This document shows, in pieces, positions 19,573 to 32,520 of a stretch of DNA of 64,000 nt. Numbering within the stretch: the stretch's first letter is position 1; the number at the start of each line of letters is the position of its first letter. A model generated the notes under the pieces. It had not been told where the DNA came from. It searched no databases and saw only the letters and a program-made list of their open reading frames with translations. The DNA is taken from contig JAALGY010000059.1 in assembly GCA_032358165.1 (NCBI GenBank), positions 744,001-808,000 of the forward strand, read 5' to 3'. The DNA is from Diplosphaera chodatii. Taxonomy: Eukaryota > Chlorophyta > Trebouxiophyceae > Prasiolales > Stichococcaceae. The position numbers and the translations under genes are program-made.

Positions 19573-19912
19573 GACATTGACATTGATTACATACTGGTGG
19601 TGGGCCATTTTGGCCTAGCCACAGGCTCTGGCGGAAAAACCCAGAGCAACATGCACAACGAGTCGTGTACGAAACCGTTCACTCCCCGCTGACAGAATGG
19701 TTCCACTCAATCCCGGTTGGATGCACACCCCTCCAACTCTGCACATTGATTGTGACAACCCCGCAAAAAGGCTGCCAGTTGCCCGGCATCCTGCTGCATA
19801 AAGCCTGCCACTGATGTGATGTTGCTGTCCTCAAACAGCTCCGAATGCTGCACCCTCTGATCCACTAGGGCTGGACACCCCCAGACCATATGCGCCTCAT
19901 CATCCACCACCA
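19573..19912 (-). mobile_element. LINE-A copy 8, inserted into LINE-B
   Basis: 340 bp of the 3' end, starting GTGACATTGACATTGATT. Flanked by CGGAGT (19567-19572 and 19913-19918), an unambiguous target-site duplication within LINE-B. Confidence 0.93.
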
Positions 19913-20280
19913 CGGAGTGGAGGGTGGCGGCGGCGATCGATGTAGGTGAGGGTGCGGGTCCACCATGATGGACAGCACAGTGGGCGTCCCAGGCCTTCTG
20001 TAGGTAGGTGACCCGAAGCCGGGTCCACAGCTCAAGGTCAAGGCGGCCAGGGTGCCATGCCGTGGGGTCGCCGGCAATGATGACGTCAGGGGTGGGTGGG
20101 GGTGTGTTGCCGCCGTCGATGGCAGCCCACAGGTCGCAGAGCCACTGCAGGGCAGGGCGTGTGAGCGGGCAAAGGAGGAGGACGTGGGTGGTGTTGGCGA
20201 TGGTGGTGGGCTGCAGGGTGGCGGGGTTGCTGGCGAGCGGGGTACGGCAAGCCGGCCAGCGGCAGCAGGCCCTCTGCATA

Positions 20281-20506
20281 GGATAGCGGTAAGGGAAGTG
20301 CAAATAGCGATGGAAAAGGACCTTTGACCGGAAGGCTGTTTGTGTATTGCGTTTTTCAACGACTTATATACACAAACCATGGAGGGCAGATTGCCGAAGC
20401 AACCACTTGCATAGGGTGGGGTGGGTTGGTCCCACACGGAACTAGACCCGAAACTTCCGCCACCGCCAGGGATCGAACCCGGTCCCTGAACGGTGTCCAA
20501 TGAATG
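20281..20506 (-). mobile_element. SINE-x copy j, divergent subfamily
   Basis: Same subfamily as copy f (GGATAGCGGTAAGGGAAGTG end, GGTCCCTGAACGG, AACCATGGAGG). Inserted in LINE-B; the target-site duplication is not clear. Confidence 0.85.
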
Positions 20507-20668
20507 GGGAGTCACCTGACATCTCGACAGCGGCGTGCTTGTAGCGGCAGTAGGTGAGGAAAGATGGGGTGCGGAGCTGGCAGTGAAGGGCTCGCCAGGC
20601 GACGGCGACATCGGCCTTGCGGATGTTGGTGCGGCAGAGCTGGTCCCAGCAACGGCGATACTTGGAGG

Positions 20669-22063
20669 CATTGACATTGACATTGACATTGATTACATAC
20701 TGGTGGTGGGCCATTTTGGCCTAGCCACAGGCTCTGGCGGAAAAACCCAGAGCAACATGCACAACGAGTCGTGTACGAAACCGTTCACTCCCCGCTGACA
20801 GAATGGTTCCACTCAATCCCGGTTGGATGCACACCCCTCCAACTCTGCACATTGATCATGACAACCCCGCAAAAAGGCTGCCAGTTGCCCGGCATCCTGC
20901 TGCATAAAGTCCGCCACTGATGTGATGTTGCTGTCCTCAAACAGCTCCGAATGCTGCACCCTCTGATCTACTAGGGCTGGACACCCCCAGACCATATGCG
21001 CCTCATCATCCACCACGCCGCAGTTACACCGCTGACACAGCCGCTCTGCCCGCGGCAGCCGCTGCCACCTCCCTGTTTCCACCCCCAGCATGTGACTGCC
21101 CATGCGAAACTGTGCTAACCGCCGACGACCGGTCTTGGAGGCGACTGCCTGCAAGTAGCCGGCCATCTGGTAGTTGTCACTGTTCACAGGGCCCCTGACT
21201 CCCAGCCACTCACGCACTTTGCGCAAGTCGCTGCCATTCACAGCATCGAAGGTGCGGCGCTGCAGGTGTGCAGTGACAACAGATGTGTCAATGCGCTGCG
21301 GCACGCCGTCAACGATGGGTGACATGAAGTGCAGGAACGAACACACCTGGGCAGCCCAGCATGCTGAGCTGCTGGTGCTGCGCCCCGGCCGTGTGGCCAG
21401 AGCACAGTTCTCCAGGAATGCCTGCTTGGTGAGGCGGGTGTCCGGGATTGCGACCAGCCGGTTCCAGAACCGGCAGATGGCCAGCGTTGCCGTGTGCGCC
21501 ACTGGGAACCGCCCAAGCTCCCCCAACACCGCCACGTTGGGAGTGCCTGTGCGCACGCCAAGAACAGACCGAAGGAACTTCCGATGGACAAGCTCACAAG
21601 TATCCATGCCAGTACCACATAACGCCCCAGGTCCCCATGTTTCGACACCATATAGCATAACAGGACGTACTAGTGCATCAAACAAATGCAGCTGCAATGC
21701 TGGGTCATGCAGGCTCAGGTCGTGGCAACGATGCTGCAATGCAAGTGCGGCGCGCTGGGCGGAGGCCGCTCTGCCGATGCTAGCGGCAGCAAAAGAACTA
21801 CGAGTAGAGATATCAACCCCCAGATAGGTAAACGAGTCCAGCACTTCGATGGGAGCATGCATGTAGGTGAGAACCGGTGGTGCAGCAGCCTGGGCTGCAT
21901 ACACCACGACCTTTGTCTTCTTCACGTTGACGGTGAGGCGCCAGCGCTTGCAGTACGACTCCAGCAGGTCGAGCTGCGCCTGCAGGCCGCGTACGGACGT
22001 GGACACCAGGTCCAGGTCATCTGCATAGAAGAGGGCAGGTGCCTGCACACCACACAGGGTGGG
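20669..22063 (-). mobile_element. LINE-A copy 9, antisense, 1.4 kb
   Basis: An uninterrupted 411-residue frame (22048-20813) runs from just before FYADDLDL to the end of ORF2. It is followed by the 3' UTR and a three-unit CATTGA tail at 20669. 5'-truncated just upstream of the RT active site. Confidence 0.93.
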
Positions 22064-22433
22064 GGTGGTGTTGTCCGACGGCAGGGGTGGTGTTGTCCTG
22101 AGAAGGCTGGCGTTGTTGGCGTGGCCGGCGAGGGTGTGCTTGGGGCCGCTGCTGTGGGCCGCTGGCCCGTGTTACCATGGCGTGCACGCTTGGTTGGGGA
22201 CCTGTGATGGCGAGGAAGCATGGGAGACGGTGTGGAGCTGCTGCTGGCGAGGGTGAGGCAGAGCATTGGGAGCTGGTCGTGGGCTGGTCGGCAGGCGGTG
22301 GGGAGTCTGCATGGGTCGGCTGAGTGGGCTTTTGAGCAGTGGAACCCCAGAGTCATGAGGCTCTGTCTGGGCATACATATAGGACTTTCGCCTTCATTCT
22401 TACTCTCACCATCACCTTCCCGCCGTGTCAAGT
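22064..22433. other. Unassigned 370-bp stretch
   Basis: Begins with a near-direct repeat of GGTGGTGTTGTCC (22065 and 22087). No gene or known repeat recognised. Confidence 0.4.
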
Positions 22434-22957
22434 GGACATTGACGTTGAGATTGATTACATATTCCCTTACCGCTTTCCATTCATTGGACATCGTGAGGGA
22501 CTCGGTTCGATCCCTGACGGTGGCGGAAGTTTCGGGTCTAGTTCCGTGCGGGACCAACCCACCCCACCCTATGCAAGTGGTTGCCTCGGCAATCTGCTCT
22601 CCATTGTTTGTGTATATAAGTCGTTGAAAAACGCAATACACAAACATCCTTCCGGTCAAAGGTTCTCTTTTCCATCGCTATTTGCAACTTCCCTTACCGC
22701 TTTCCATTCCACATATTGGTGGTGGGCCGCTTTGGCCTAGCCACAGGCTCTGGCGGAAAAACCCCAGAGCAACATGCACAACGAGTCGTGTACACAACCG
22801 TTTACTCCCCGCTGACAGAATGGTTCCACTCAAATCCGGTTGCTTGGATGCACAACCCTCCAACTCTGCACATCGATCATGGCAAACCCGCAGAAAGGCT
22901 GCCAGTTGCCCGGCATCCTGCTGCATAAAGTCCGCCACTGATGTGATGTTGCTGTCC
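22434..22957 (-). mobile_element. LINE-A copy 10, diverged 3' end with SINE-x inside
   Basis: The tail is degenerate (GACATTGACGTTGAGATTGA) and the 3' UTR carries several substitutions and small indels (e.g. CCGCTTTGG, GTTGCTTGGATG), so it is older than its neighbours. Confidence 0.88.
22463..22710 (+). mobile_element. SINE-x copy k, full length with terminal direct repeats
   Basis: 248 bp flanked by ACATAT (22457-22462 and 22711-22716), inside the LINE-A tail. TCCCTTACCGCTTTCCATTC occurs at both ends. All family landmarks are intact. Confidence 0.94.
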
Positions 22958-23847
22958 TTTGACATTGACATTGATTACATACTGGTGGTGGGCCATTTTG
23001 GCCTAGCCACAGGCTCTGGCGGGAAAAACCCAGAGCAACATGCACAACGAGTCGTGTACGAAACCGTGCACTCCCCGCTGACAGAATGGTTGCACTCAAT
23101 CCCGGTTGGATGCACACCCCTCCAACTCTGCACATTGATCATGACAACCCCGCAAAAAGGCTGCCAGTTGCCCGGCATCCTGCTGCATGAAGTCCGCCAC
23201 TGATGTGATGTTGCTGTCCTCAAACAGCTCCGAATGCTGCACCCTCTGATCTACTAGGGCTGGACACCCCCAGACCATATGCGCCTCATCATCCACCACG
23301 CCGCAGCTACACCGCTGACACAGCCGCTCTGCCCGCGGCAGCCGCTGCCACCTCCCTGTCTCCACCCCCAGCATGTGACTGCCCATGCGAAACTGTGCTA
23401 ACCGCCGACGACCGGTCTTGGAGGCGACTGCCTGCAAGTAGCCGGCCAACTGGTAGTTGTCACTGTTCACAGGGCCCCTGACTCCCAGCCACTCATGCAC
23501 TTTGCGCAAGTCGCTGCCATTCACAGCATCGAAGGTGCGGCGCTGCAGGTGAGCAGTGACAACAGATGTGTCAATGCGCTGCGGCACGCCGTCAACGATG
23601 GGTGACATGAAGTGCAGGAACGAACACACCTGGGCAGCCCAGCATGCTGAGCTGCTGGTGCTGCGCCCCGGCCGTGTGGCCAGAGCACAGTTCTCCAGGA
23701 ATGCCTGCTTGGTGAGGCGGGTGTCCGGCATTGCGACCAGCCGGTTCCAGAACCGGCAGATGGCCAGCGTTGCCGTGTGCGCCACTGGGAACCGCCCAAG
23801 CTCCCCCAACACCGCCACGTTGGGAGTGCCTGTGCGCACGCCAAGAA
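22958..23847 (-). mobile_element. LINE-A copy 11, antisense
   Basis: Tail TTGACATTGACATTGATT at 22958, then a frame from 23851 to 23096 covering LGVRTGTPN to the stop of ORF2. At 23865-23896 a separate 32-bp plus-strand scrap of the LINE-A 3' UTR (GTGGAACCATTCTGTCAGCG) follows. Confidence 0.92.
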
Positions 23848-23906
23848 ACAATCAAACAGCAACAGTGGAACCATTCTGTCAGCGGGGAGTGAACGCTTTT
23901 AGGCAT

Positions 23907-24489
23907 GACATTGACATTGACATTGATTACATACTGGTGGTGGGCCATTTTGGCCTAGCCACAGGCTCTGGCGGAAAAACCCAGAGCAACATGCACAACG
24001 AGTCGTGTACGAAACCGTTCACTCCCCGCTGACAGAATGGTTCCACTCAATCCCGGTTGGATGCACACCCCTCCAACTCTGCACATTGATTGTGACAACC
24101 CCGCAAAAAGGCTGCCAGTTGTCTGGCATCCTGCTGCATAAAGTCCGCCACTGATGTGGAATGGAAAGCGGTAAGGGAAGTTGCAAATAGCGATGGAAAA
24201 GAGAACCTTTGACCGGAAGGATGTTTGTGTATTGCGTTTTTCAACGACTTATATACACAAACAATGGAGGGCAGATTGCCGAGGCAACCACTTGCATAGG
24301 GTGGGGTGGGTTGGTCCCGCACGGAACTAGACCCGAAACTTCCGCCACCGTCAGGGATCGAACCGAGTCCCTCACGATGTCCAATGAAATGATGTGATGT
24401 TGCTGTCCTCAAACAGCTCCGAATGCTGCACCCTCTGATCTACTAGGGTTGGGCACCCCCAGACCATATGCGCCTCATCATCCACCACG
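23907..24489 (-). mobile_element. LINE-A copy 12, 3' end, split by SINE-x
   Basis: A 3' UTR and the last codons of ORF2, interrupted by SINE-x at 24159-24389. Shares GATTGTGACAACC with copies 8 and 14, defining a subgroup. Confidence 0.92.
24159..24389 (-). mobile_element. SINE-x copy l
   Basis: Flanked by TGATGTG (24152-24158 and 24390-24396), partly ambiguous because the target itself reads TGATGTGATG. Confidence 0.92.
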
Positions 24490-24588
24490 CATGACTCGTT
24501 CTGCATGTTGCTTTTGGAATTTTCGACCAGAGCCCGTGGCTAGGCCAGATTGGCCCACCACTAGTATGAATATCAATATCAATGTCAA
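24489..24588 (+). mobile_element. LINE-A-related 3' tail, old copy
   Basis: CATGACTCGTTCTGCATGTT, then GGCTAGGCCAGATTGGCCCA and a tail of AATATCAATATCAATGTCAA. About 75-80% similar by eye to LINE-A, so an older insertion or a sister family. Confidence 0.8.
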
Positions 24589-25024
24589 GTCCTGTCCAGT
24601 AGCTGTTCTAAACAGTTCAATCGATGAGTGTGCGAGTGTGTGGCTTACATGTGGCCATCTTGACTGATCCCTCTTATGCAATTCGTACATCTGATTAGGC
24701 ATGTCTATCTACTGAAGTTCATCGTCCTGATGCATCCCATCAATTTGTTCGAGCGGGCACGGCCTGGAGTGCGTGCACAATATGCCGTGTTCAATCCCTC
24801 CGCCACAGGAGAGTTATGACAGCTTCACAACAGTTGCTGGCAAATGTTGCTGGGCTGCTCAAACATGTGAAGCTCGCTCCGCATTGCCAGTCAGTGTCAG
24901 TGCGGGCAATGTATATCTGACCTCGCTGGCCCTGTCATGCAGATTCAGTATAGCGGTGCTGCATCGTAGCTTACTGCAGGCTCTCCCTGTGCTGCAGGTC
25001 CGGCACTGACCTCCGCGCAGTGGA
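24589..25024. other. Unassigned 435-bp stretch
   Basis: Lower GC than the flanks. No gene or repeat recognised. Confidence 0.4.
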
Positions 25025-25036
25025 CGAATGCTTTGT

Positions 25037-25857
25037 TTGTTTGTTTGTTTGTTTGTTTGTTTGTTTGTTTGTTACAAAGGGCGTCCAGACCAGAACCAAG
25101 CTCAATGAACAAGGCTCTGCGGCACAATGCGGCGTCTCACGTGGGAACGTGAGAACGGCTGGGTAGGTCATCAAAACGCTCTGTTCGAAATATGTCAATG
25201 GAGGACACTGAAACCACAAGGGGATGCAGGGCCCATGAGACCAGCGAAAGGCAATAGTCCCGATGAGGAAGGCTACCTAATGGAATGGAAAGCGGTAAGG
25301 GAAGTTGCAAATAGCGATGGAAAAGAGAACCTTTGACCGGAAGGCTGTTTGTGTATTGCGTTTTTCAACGACTTATATACACAAACAATGGAGGGCAGAT
25401 TGCCGAGGCAACCACTTGCATAGGGTGGGGTGGGTTGGTCCCGCACGGAACTAGACCCGAAACTTCCGCCTAATGGTCGTACAAGTGCGGAGACCTGGCG
25501 GCGGCGGCAGCAAGGCCACGCACACGCGGCTAGGTCGCACCGCTGCGAGTGTCTAATCCTGAAGAGTCGTAACGTGTATCTGTCCACGTGCCACGGCACC
25601 CGCGGGTAAACCCAGAAAACCCCGCGCAGACATGCAGGGACCGGTTGCGTACAAGTACGCCGTGCTCTGGGCCCGCTGGGACCGGATACGCCGTGAGGCG
25701 CCCTGCATGCTGGTGAAAGCAACCAAACCCAAGATGACAGAGGGCTGGCGCTGGCAAACAACAGAGGGCCGGCGGCTGACGCCGCAAGCTGTCCGCCATG
25801 CACAACACCGGGCTCCAGGGTCTTCTGAGGTAGACGCCTCCAGCCACGCGGGGTCCG
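25037..25857 (-). mobile_element. (CAAA)n-tailed element copy V, with target-site duplication
   Basis: The tail is eight TTTG units (plus-strand reading) at 25037-25072. The element is bounded by CGAATGCTTTGT at 25025-25036 and 25858-25869, a 12-bp target-site duplication next to the tail, which is good evidence for retrotransposition. Removing SINE-x copy m leaves about 635 bp, slightly 5'-truncated relative to copies II and III, and here without minisatellite. Confidence 0.92.
25284..25468 (-). mobile_element. SINE-x copy m, 5'-truncated (185 bp)
   Basis: Flanked by CCTAATGG (25276-25283 and 25469-25476), single in (CAAA)n copies II and III. In sense it starts inside GGAAGTTTCGGGTC, so about 50 bp of the 5' end are missing. 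Confidence 0.93.
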
Positions 25858-25869
25858 CGAATGCTTTGT

Positions 25870-27213
25870 GCCTTTCGTTCGGAAGCTGGGGTTGTGTACC
25901 GTCGATGCCAAGGGCAGGAAGGCGTTGCCATCAATGGCGTGACGACATGAGGAATATCGCGCTTGTTTACATACGAGCTGATAGGGTAAGGTTGCCACTG
26001 AAGATGCTTCGCAATTGCAAGACAGAGCGGTAGATAGGAGATAGGCTGGGTGTTGTGCCGCCTCACTCCCATCATTCCGGCTGCTCACCACTGATTCACA
26101 TAGTATCGTGACTGTTTTGTTCGCAGAAGTAGCACGGCTAGATGATGCGCTCTGAGCTGAGGTTCTCAAAGAGATGGAGTGCTACGCATGCATGGCTTCT
26201 GCTGCCGCACATGACTATGAAGCATTGGCAGACAGGTAGGTAATCAGTATTCCAATCCACTCAGCACAGCATCGTGTCAAACTACGAGAAGGTATGCTGC
26301 TGCACTTGAGACCAGGTCACACTCCTCGCATCAATCTTGTATTTGAGTCACGCCACCTCGTGCACATGAGCAGCGCCAGTCGCCAGCCCGACAGCAGGCT
26401 ATATGTAGGTGTGCATTGCACGCGGACTGGACATTGGTGAGCCGTATTATGTACAGCAATGGGATGTCATGGCGCACACACTGGCGTAGCTGCTTGAGAC
26501 TTCAACAAACTCAAGCACACAGCACCCGATCATCAGAGTCGCTGGTCTCCCAGCCAGTTGCACTGGCAAAGTGCAGATTGCGAACGTATTCATCAACAGG
26601 TGCATACACTGAAGTGTGTGAGATATGCTCGGATCTTGACCGCCTACATGTCTGGTGACATGACTATCATGCTGTCCTCAATGCAATTGTGCAACAGCTA
26701 TACTGTAGAACAGCGTCAAGGCGAGTGGGTTGCGCCCGTCACAACGCACGGCTCTCTGCGGCTGTGCAGCGCGACAGTATACATCTGCCAATGCAGGCCT
26801 GCCAACGCCATGCACTGGGCGGCCCTTGAGCCACTTTCTGGCATACGTAATCTGGAGAAGGACGTCGAGGACATCTGCTGATGCTGATGCAAACCGGTAC
26901 GCAAGCTGCAGGATCTCTGTGCGGACATCATGAGGAAACCCTTCAGGCACCTACAGCACAACAGCATCAGGTACGTTTGCGGAATGCAGGCAGAATGCAG
27001 GTGCCAGTGTGAAGCATCGTTGACCCTCGAGCGTCTTCCATTGCCTGTGGCAATGATGCGGGCTACTACCTTGCAGCCGCCCGAACATGGCAACTGCAAG
27101 TGAAGCGAGCTGGTGGCCACCAAAGTTGGATCTGTCACAGGCTTGTCACAAGTTTCTTAGCAGGTCGAAACGCCCAGCTGCATGCCTCTTTGTCGCTGCA
27201 GGGCTTCCGGTGA
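25870..27213. other. Unassigned 1.3-kb stretch
   Basis: AT-richer than the gene region. Short frames occur on both strands but none has recognisable motifs or a clear splice series. May be intergenic or an unrecognised old repeat. Confidence 0.4.
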
Positions 27214-27218
27214 CGCAT

Positions 27219-27614
27219 TTGACATTGATTACATACTGGTGGTGGGCCATTTTGGCCTAGCCACAGGCTCTGGCGGAAAAACCCAGAGCAACATGCACAA
27301 CGAGTCGTGTACGAAACCGTTCACTCCCCGCTGACAGAATGGTTCCACTCAATCCCGGTTGGATGCACACCCCTCCAACTCTGCACATTGATTGTGACAA
27401 CCCCGCAAAAAGGCTGCCAGTTGCCCGGCATCCTGCTGCATAAAGCCTGCCACTGATGTGATGTTGCTGTCCTCAAACAGCTCCGAATGCTGCACCCTCT
27501 GATCCACTAGGGCTGGACACCCCCAGACCATATGCGCCTCATCATCCACCACGCCGCAGCTACACCGCTGACACAGCCGCTCTGCCCGTGGCAGCCGCTG
27601 CCACCTCCCTGTCT
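27219..27614 (-). mobile_element. LINE-A copy 14, 3' end (396 bp)
   Basis: Starts TTGACATTGATTACATACTG and ends within the codons upstream of the CCHC knuckle. Flanked by CGCAT (27214-27218 and 27615-27619). The rightmost mobile element seen in the window. Confidence 0.93.
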
Positions 27615-27619
27615 CGCAT

Positions 27620-28520
27620 GACCGAGATGGCAGTGGACATGCATGTGCAGCGCTGTAACAAGTCAAAGGCTGCAAGCTGCACGGTTTCAAGCCTGGTGCG
27701 CCTCTGGCTGATGCAGCACGCCATCAAGTACCATGTTCTTTGACATCATCGTAGTTATTCGAGAGTACTGAGATCAAGCAGCGTATCAGGTGGAGCTCAT
27801 GCATTGCAGAGCATGGGGACGCACACTTCCTTGGCGCCTGTGCCACAGCACCACGGCCAACCAAGTCGGTCACGAGCTGCTCAAACGCACAGCAGCATTT
27901 CATTATGAGAACAGCACCTGGTATATTGTACGGTAAGTCAACGTTCCACCAAGATGATCTGTTGTGCAGTCAACTGCTGCCATTGGCCTGCCGAGTGGCG
28001 GCGGTGTGATATCTCAAGCTTATGCACTCATGCATACTGTAAATCTTGAATTTCATGGGCCATCTACAACAGCTTGTTCGCCTGCTACACGACCGTTCAC
28101 ATATTATACTGCGCACAGCAAGACAACAGCGAGTCTAGGTGCTGGGCCAGCTCAGCCTGCAGATACAGACGGTCCTTACATGGTAGGCTTCTGCACTACA
28201 GTACTTCAATACCGCATGTGATCTGCAGACCACGGTACTCCTCAGCCACCAAGCCGCACAAGACACCACCTCACGGTGCTGCAGCGTGTGACGTGACCAG
28301 GAAAGATTAACGATCTTCAGAGCTGTGGACTCACCGTGCAATTTGCTGTGCAATGCGGACAAGATGCACCTACCGGTATGTATGTGTAGTTGCACGAGAC
28401 AACATGTTTGGGTGCACACCGCATTCTTGCATCACGACATGAAACGTGAAGGATTGTGTTGTGCACCACAGGACGACAAGAGGTATACCATACATGGACA
28501 AGCAGCATCTGATGCCGAGT
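27620..28520. other. Unassigned 900-bp intergenic stretch
   Basis: Between the last LINE-A fragment and the 3' end of H4. No gene recognised. Confidence 0.4.
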
Positions 28521-28526
28521 TTAGGT

Positions 28527-28542
28527 GGTGTTGAAAAACACC
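28527..28542 (-). terminator. H4 mRNA 3' stem-loop
   Basis: On the minus strand GGTGTT-TTTC-AACACC, 40 nt after the stop codon. It matches the replication-dependent histone 3' hairpin format of algae and animals (six-base-pair stem, four-base loop). Confidence 0.93.
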
Positions 28543-28581
28543 AAGTTGGTTGGAGTTGGCTGCATGAGTTGCGCGCTGCAC

Positions 28582-30552
<1,971 letters not shown>

Positions 30553-30584
30553 ATCTGGGTCGCGCCCCGCCTCAAAACCAAAAT

Positions 30585-30600
30585 GGTGTTTTTCAACACC
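30585..30600 (+). terminator. H3 mRNA 3' stem-loop
   Basis: GGTGTT-TTTC-AACACC preceded by CCAAAAT; a flanking T-A pair extends the stem to seven pairs. Confidence 0.94.
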
Positions 30601-30601
30601 A

Positions 30602-31219
30602 CCAACAACTTGCCACGGGATGCTGGCCTGTCAGTACCCCCCCGTCTTGACCTCACTCTGTTTTGTGCACAAGCTCTGCAGGTTGCTACTGTCATTACAG
30701 CACTTGCGCTGTTGTGTGATGGGACTGCAATGCACAATCAGGCTGCATCACTCACAAACGATGAATCAGGCCAGAAGGCCTGCGGGGAGCACAGCAGCTT
30801 GTATGGCTGCTTGAGCTATTGGGTGGGTCTGCATCGAGCTGCTGCAGTGTGCATATCATTGCACTGCAGTATGCACTGCGCAAGCTGCTGGCCTGTCAAC
30901 CTACTGGTATGCTTGCTTGACAGTTTATCTGCTGCACTGACACAGATTGCACATGCACGAGCCAATCTGCGTTGAGTGTTGTGCTGCTGCACTTTTGGCA
31001 CAACGTAGAAAGCTCCAGCACTCCGATGCCACGCCAAGTGTTGACATGCTGTATGGTACTAGCTAAGCTGCAGCCGCAAGCGAGGGCTTCTTTTGCAGAA
31101 TAAACGCATACTGGGCAGGTGGCGCAACATCGTCAAGGTACGGTACAGCAGAGGTGCTATGACTTGCAAAAAGGTAAAGTCAGAAGCAGGCAGTGCAACA
31201 TCCAGCACTTTGGCTTGGT
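30602..31219. other. Intergenic region between convergent H3 and H2B
   Basis: About 620 bp between the two 3' hairpins. No gene recognised. Confidence 0.5.
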
Positions 31220-31235
31220 GGTGTTGAAAAACACC
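31220..31235 (-). terminator. H2B (copy 1) mRNA 3' stem-loop
   Basis: Minus-strand GGTGTT-TTTC-AACACC preceded by CAAAAT, 43 nt after the stop. Confidence 0.94.
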
Positions 31236-31278
31236 ATTTTGCTTGTGGCTTGCGACTGCTGCCAGGTGCAGCAACGCT

Positions 31279-31948
31279 TTAAGCGGAGGTGAACTTGGTG
31301 ACGGCCTTGGTGCCCTCGGACACGGCGTGCTTGGCCAGCTCACCCGGCAGGATCAGGCGCACCTGCGCGTGCAACACATACGATAGGTGAGCACCTTGCC
31401 GAGACAATCATGACAACGCATGGCATGGCAGCAGTCTGCAGCAGCCGGTCGGTGTGCAGCGCAGGACATCACAGCAGGCGAGCAACATGACGCACCGCAG
31501 TCTGGATCTCGCGGGAGGTGACGGTGGGCTTCTTGGAGTAGCGCGCCAGCTTGGCGGCCTCCGTCGCGATCTTCTCGAACTGGTCCTGGATGAACGAGTT
31601 CAGGATGGAGATGGCCTTGGAGCTGATGCCGGTGTCCGGGTGCACCTGCTTCAGCACCTGTGGGTGCACAAAGCCACAGCGTCAAAACACTGCCGTGTGC
31701 TCCCGACCAATGCCTTGATCCACAAACATGAAACATGCGGCAAGCTGCCGCCTGTGCACACACCACAGCAGCTGCAGCAGCAAGCAAAGAGCTGATGACT
31801 GATGCAGCAGGAGGCGGCAACACCCACGAACCTTGTAGATGTAGATCTTCCAGGACTCGACGGACCGCTTCTTGCCGCCCTTCTTGCCGCCCTTCTTCTG
31901 GGCGATGGCCTTGCCGGCCACCTTCTTCTCGGCGGTCTTGGGCGCCAT
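31279..31948 (-). CDS. H2B: Histone H2B copy 1, three coding exons
   Basis: Core nucleosome subunit. Minus-strand exons 31948-31832, 31657-31496 and 31362-31279 total 363 nt, 120 residues. Short Lys-rich tail ([20 protein letters not shown]), then the histone fold [32 protein letters not shown] and [17 protein letters not shown], ending AVTKFTSA. The tail is shorter than in typical plant H2B. CTCCGCAG|ACACA-ATG shows an acceptor immediately upstream of the start, so a 5' UTR intron. Divergent to H2A with 572 bp between start codons. The protein is identical by eye to copy 2 at 52.4 kb. Confidence 0.96.
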
Positions 31949-32520
31949 TGTGTCTGCGGAGCATACATGAAGGCGATTCAGCAACGTGAACCATACCGAG
32001 CCGGCCTTCTGGACTGCAGGCAGGTGTTTGAATGCCTGCAGAGGGCGAGGCAGGGTGCACAGCGAGGCAGCACGAGACACTCAGAAACACCATCGCTGCA
32101 ACAAGGGCAGCAGCAAGCCGCAGACATCTGGCAGCAACACCCAGCCAAGTTCGACACCGGCTGTTGAACAGACAGCAATCCCTTTGCTCAGTCACAACAA
32201 TGACTTGCGTGCAAGCGAGGGGCGTACGCGTACCTGCTGTGCTGCGGCGGACGGCAGAAAGCTGTTGCTGCGGCAGTGTAGAAGGTGTTCAGCAGGAGAG
32301 AGCGGGAATGGCGGCCTGCGCGCAGGGCAGCGGGTGAATTCAAGTTGCAAACCGGGAATCTGCCACTGGATCCCCCCCTTGAAGGGACCCTACATTTTGG
32401 GCGCCTCGACGGATACAAAACTCGATTGCTGCACTTGCGCCGTCATTCCGCTACTCTCCTGCACTCTCTTCTGGACCTTCTCTGCCTCCCTGCTCCCTCA
32501 GCAGCACACAGCCAGCCACC
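31949..32520. promoter_or_regulatory. Divergent H2B/H2A promoter region, copy 1
   Basis: Shares several blocks with the promoter at 51826-52405 in opposite orientation: CGGATACAAAACTCGATTGC (32409-32428), GGGAATGGCGG next to CTGCGCGCAGGGCAGCGGGT, and GGACCCTACAT. ATACAAAA about 108 nt upstream of the H2A ATG is the best TATA-like candidate. Confidence 0.6.

Larger units (their letters stand above)
18403..20668 (-). mobile_element. LINE-B fragment c, with LINE-A and SINE-x inside
   Basis: On the minus strand it reads WRALHCQLRTPSFLTY (about 20600), the C-terminal VLLLCPLTRPALQWLCDLW, WTRLRVTYLQKAW, then ALELFATALAAKRAF, WKSIHGFQLMRTP and DRLFFSRRAIADPTAHGAD, and a Pro-rich segment. Overall it resembles the region downstream of the RT core in a plant-type LINE. 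The order of the 18.4-19.5 kb part relative to the zf-RVT-like part differs from fragment a after the SMRTEFIAAYTSP motif, so fragments a and c diverge there. Confidence 0.6.

Noticed and set aside
1..27600. CRISPR-like array in the repeat island
   Set aside because: Repeats are dispersed transposon copies or a 92-bp tandem minisatellite without spacers, and the genome is eukaryotic.
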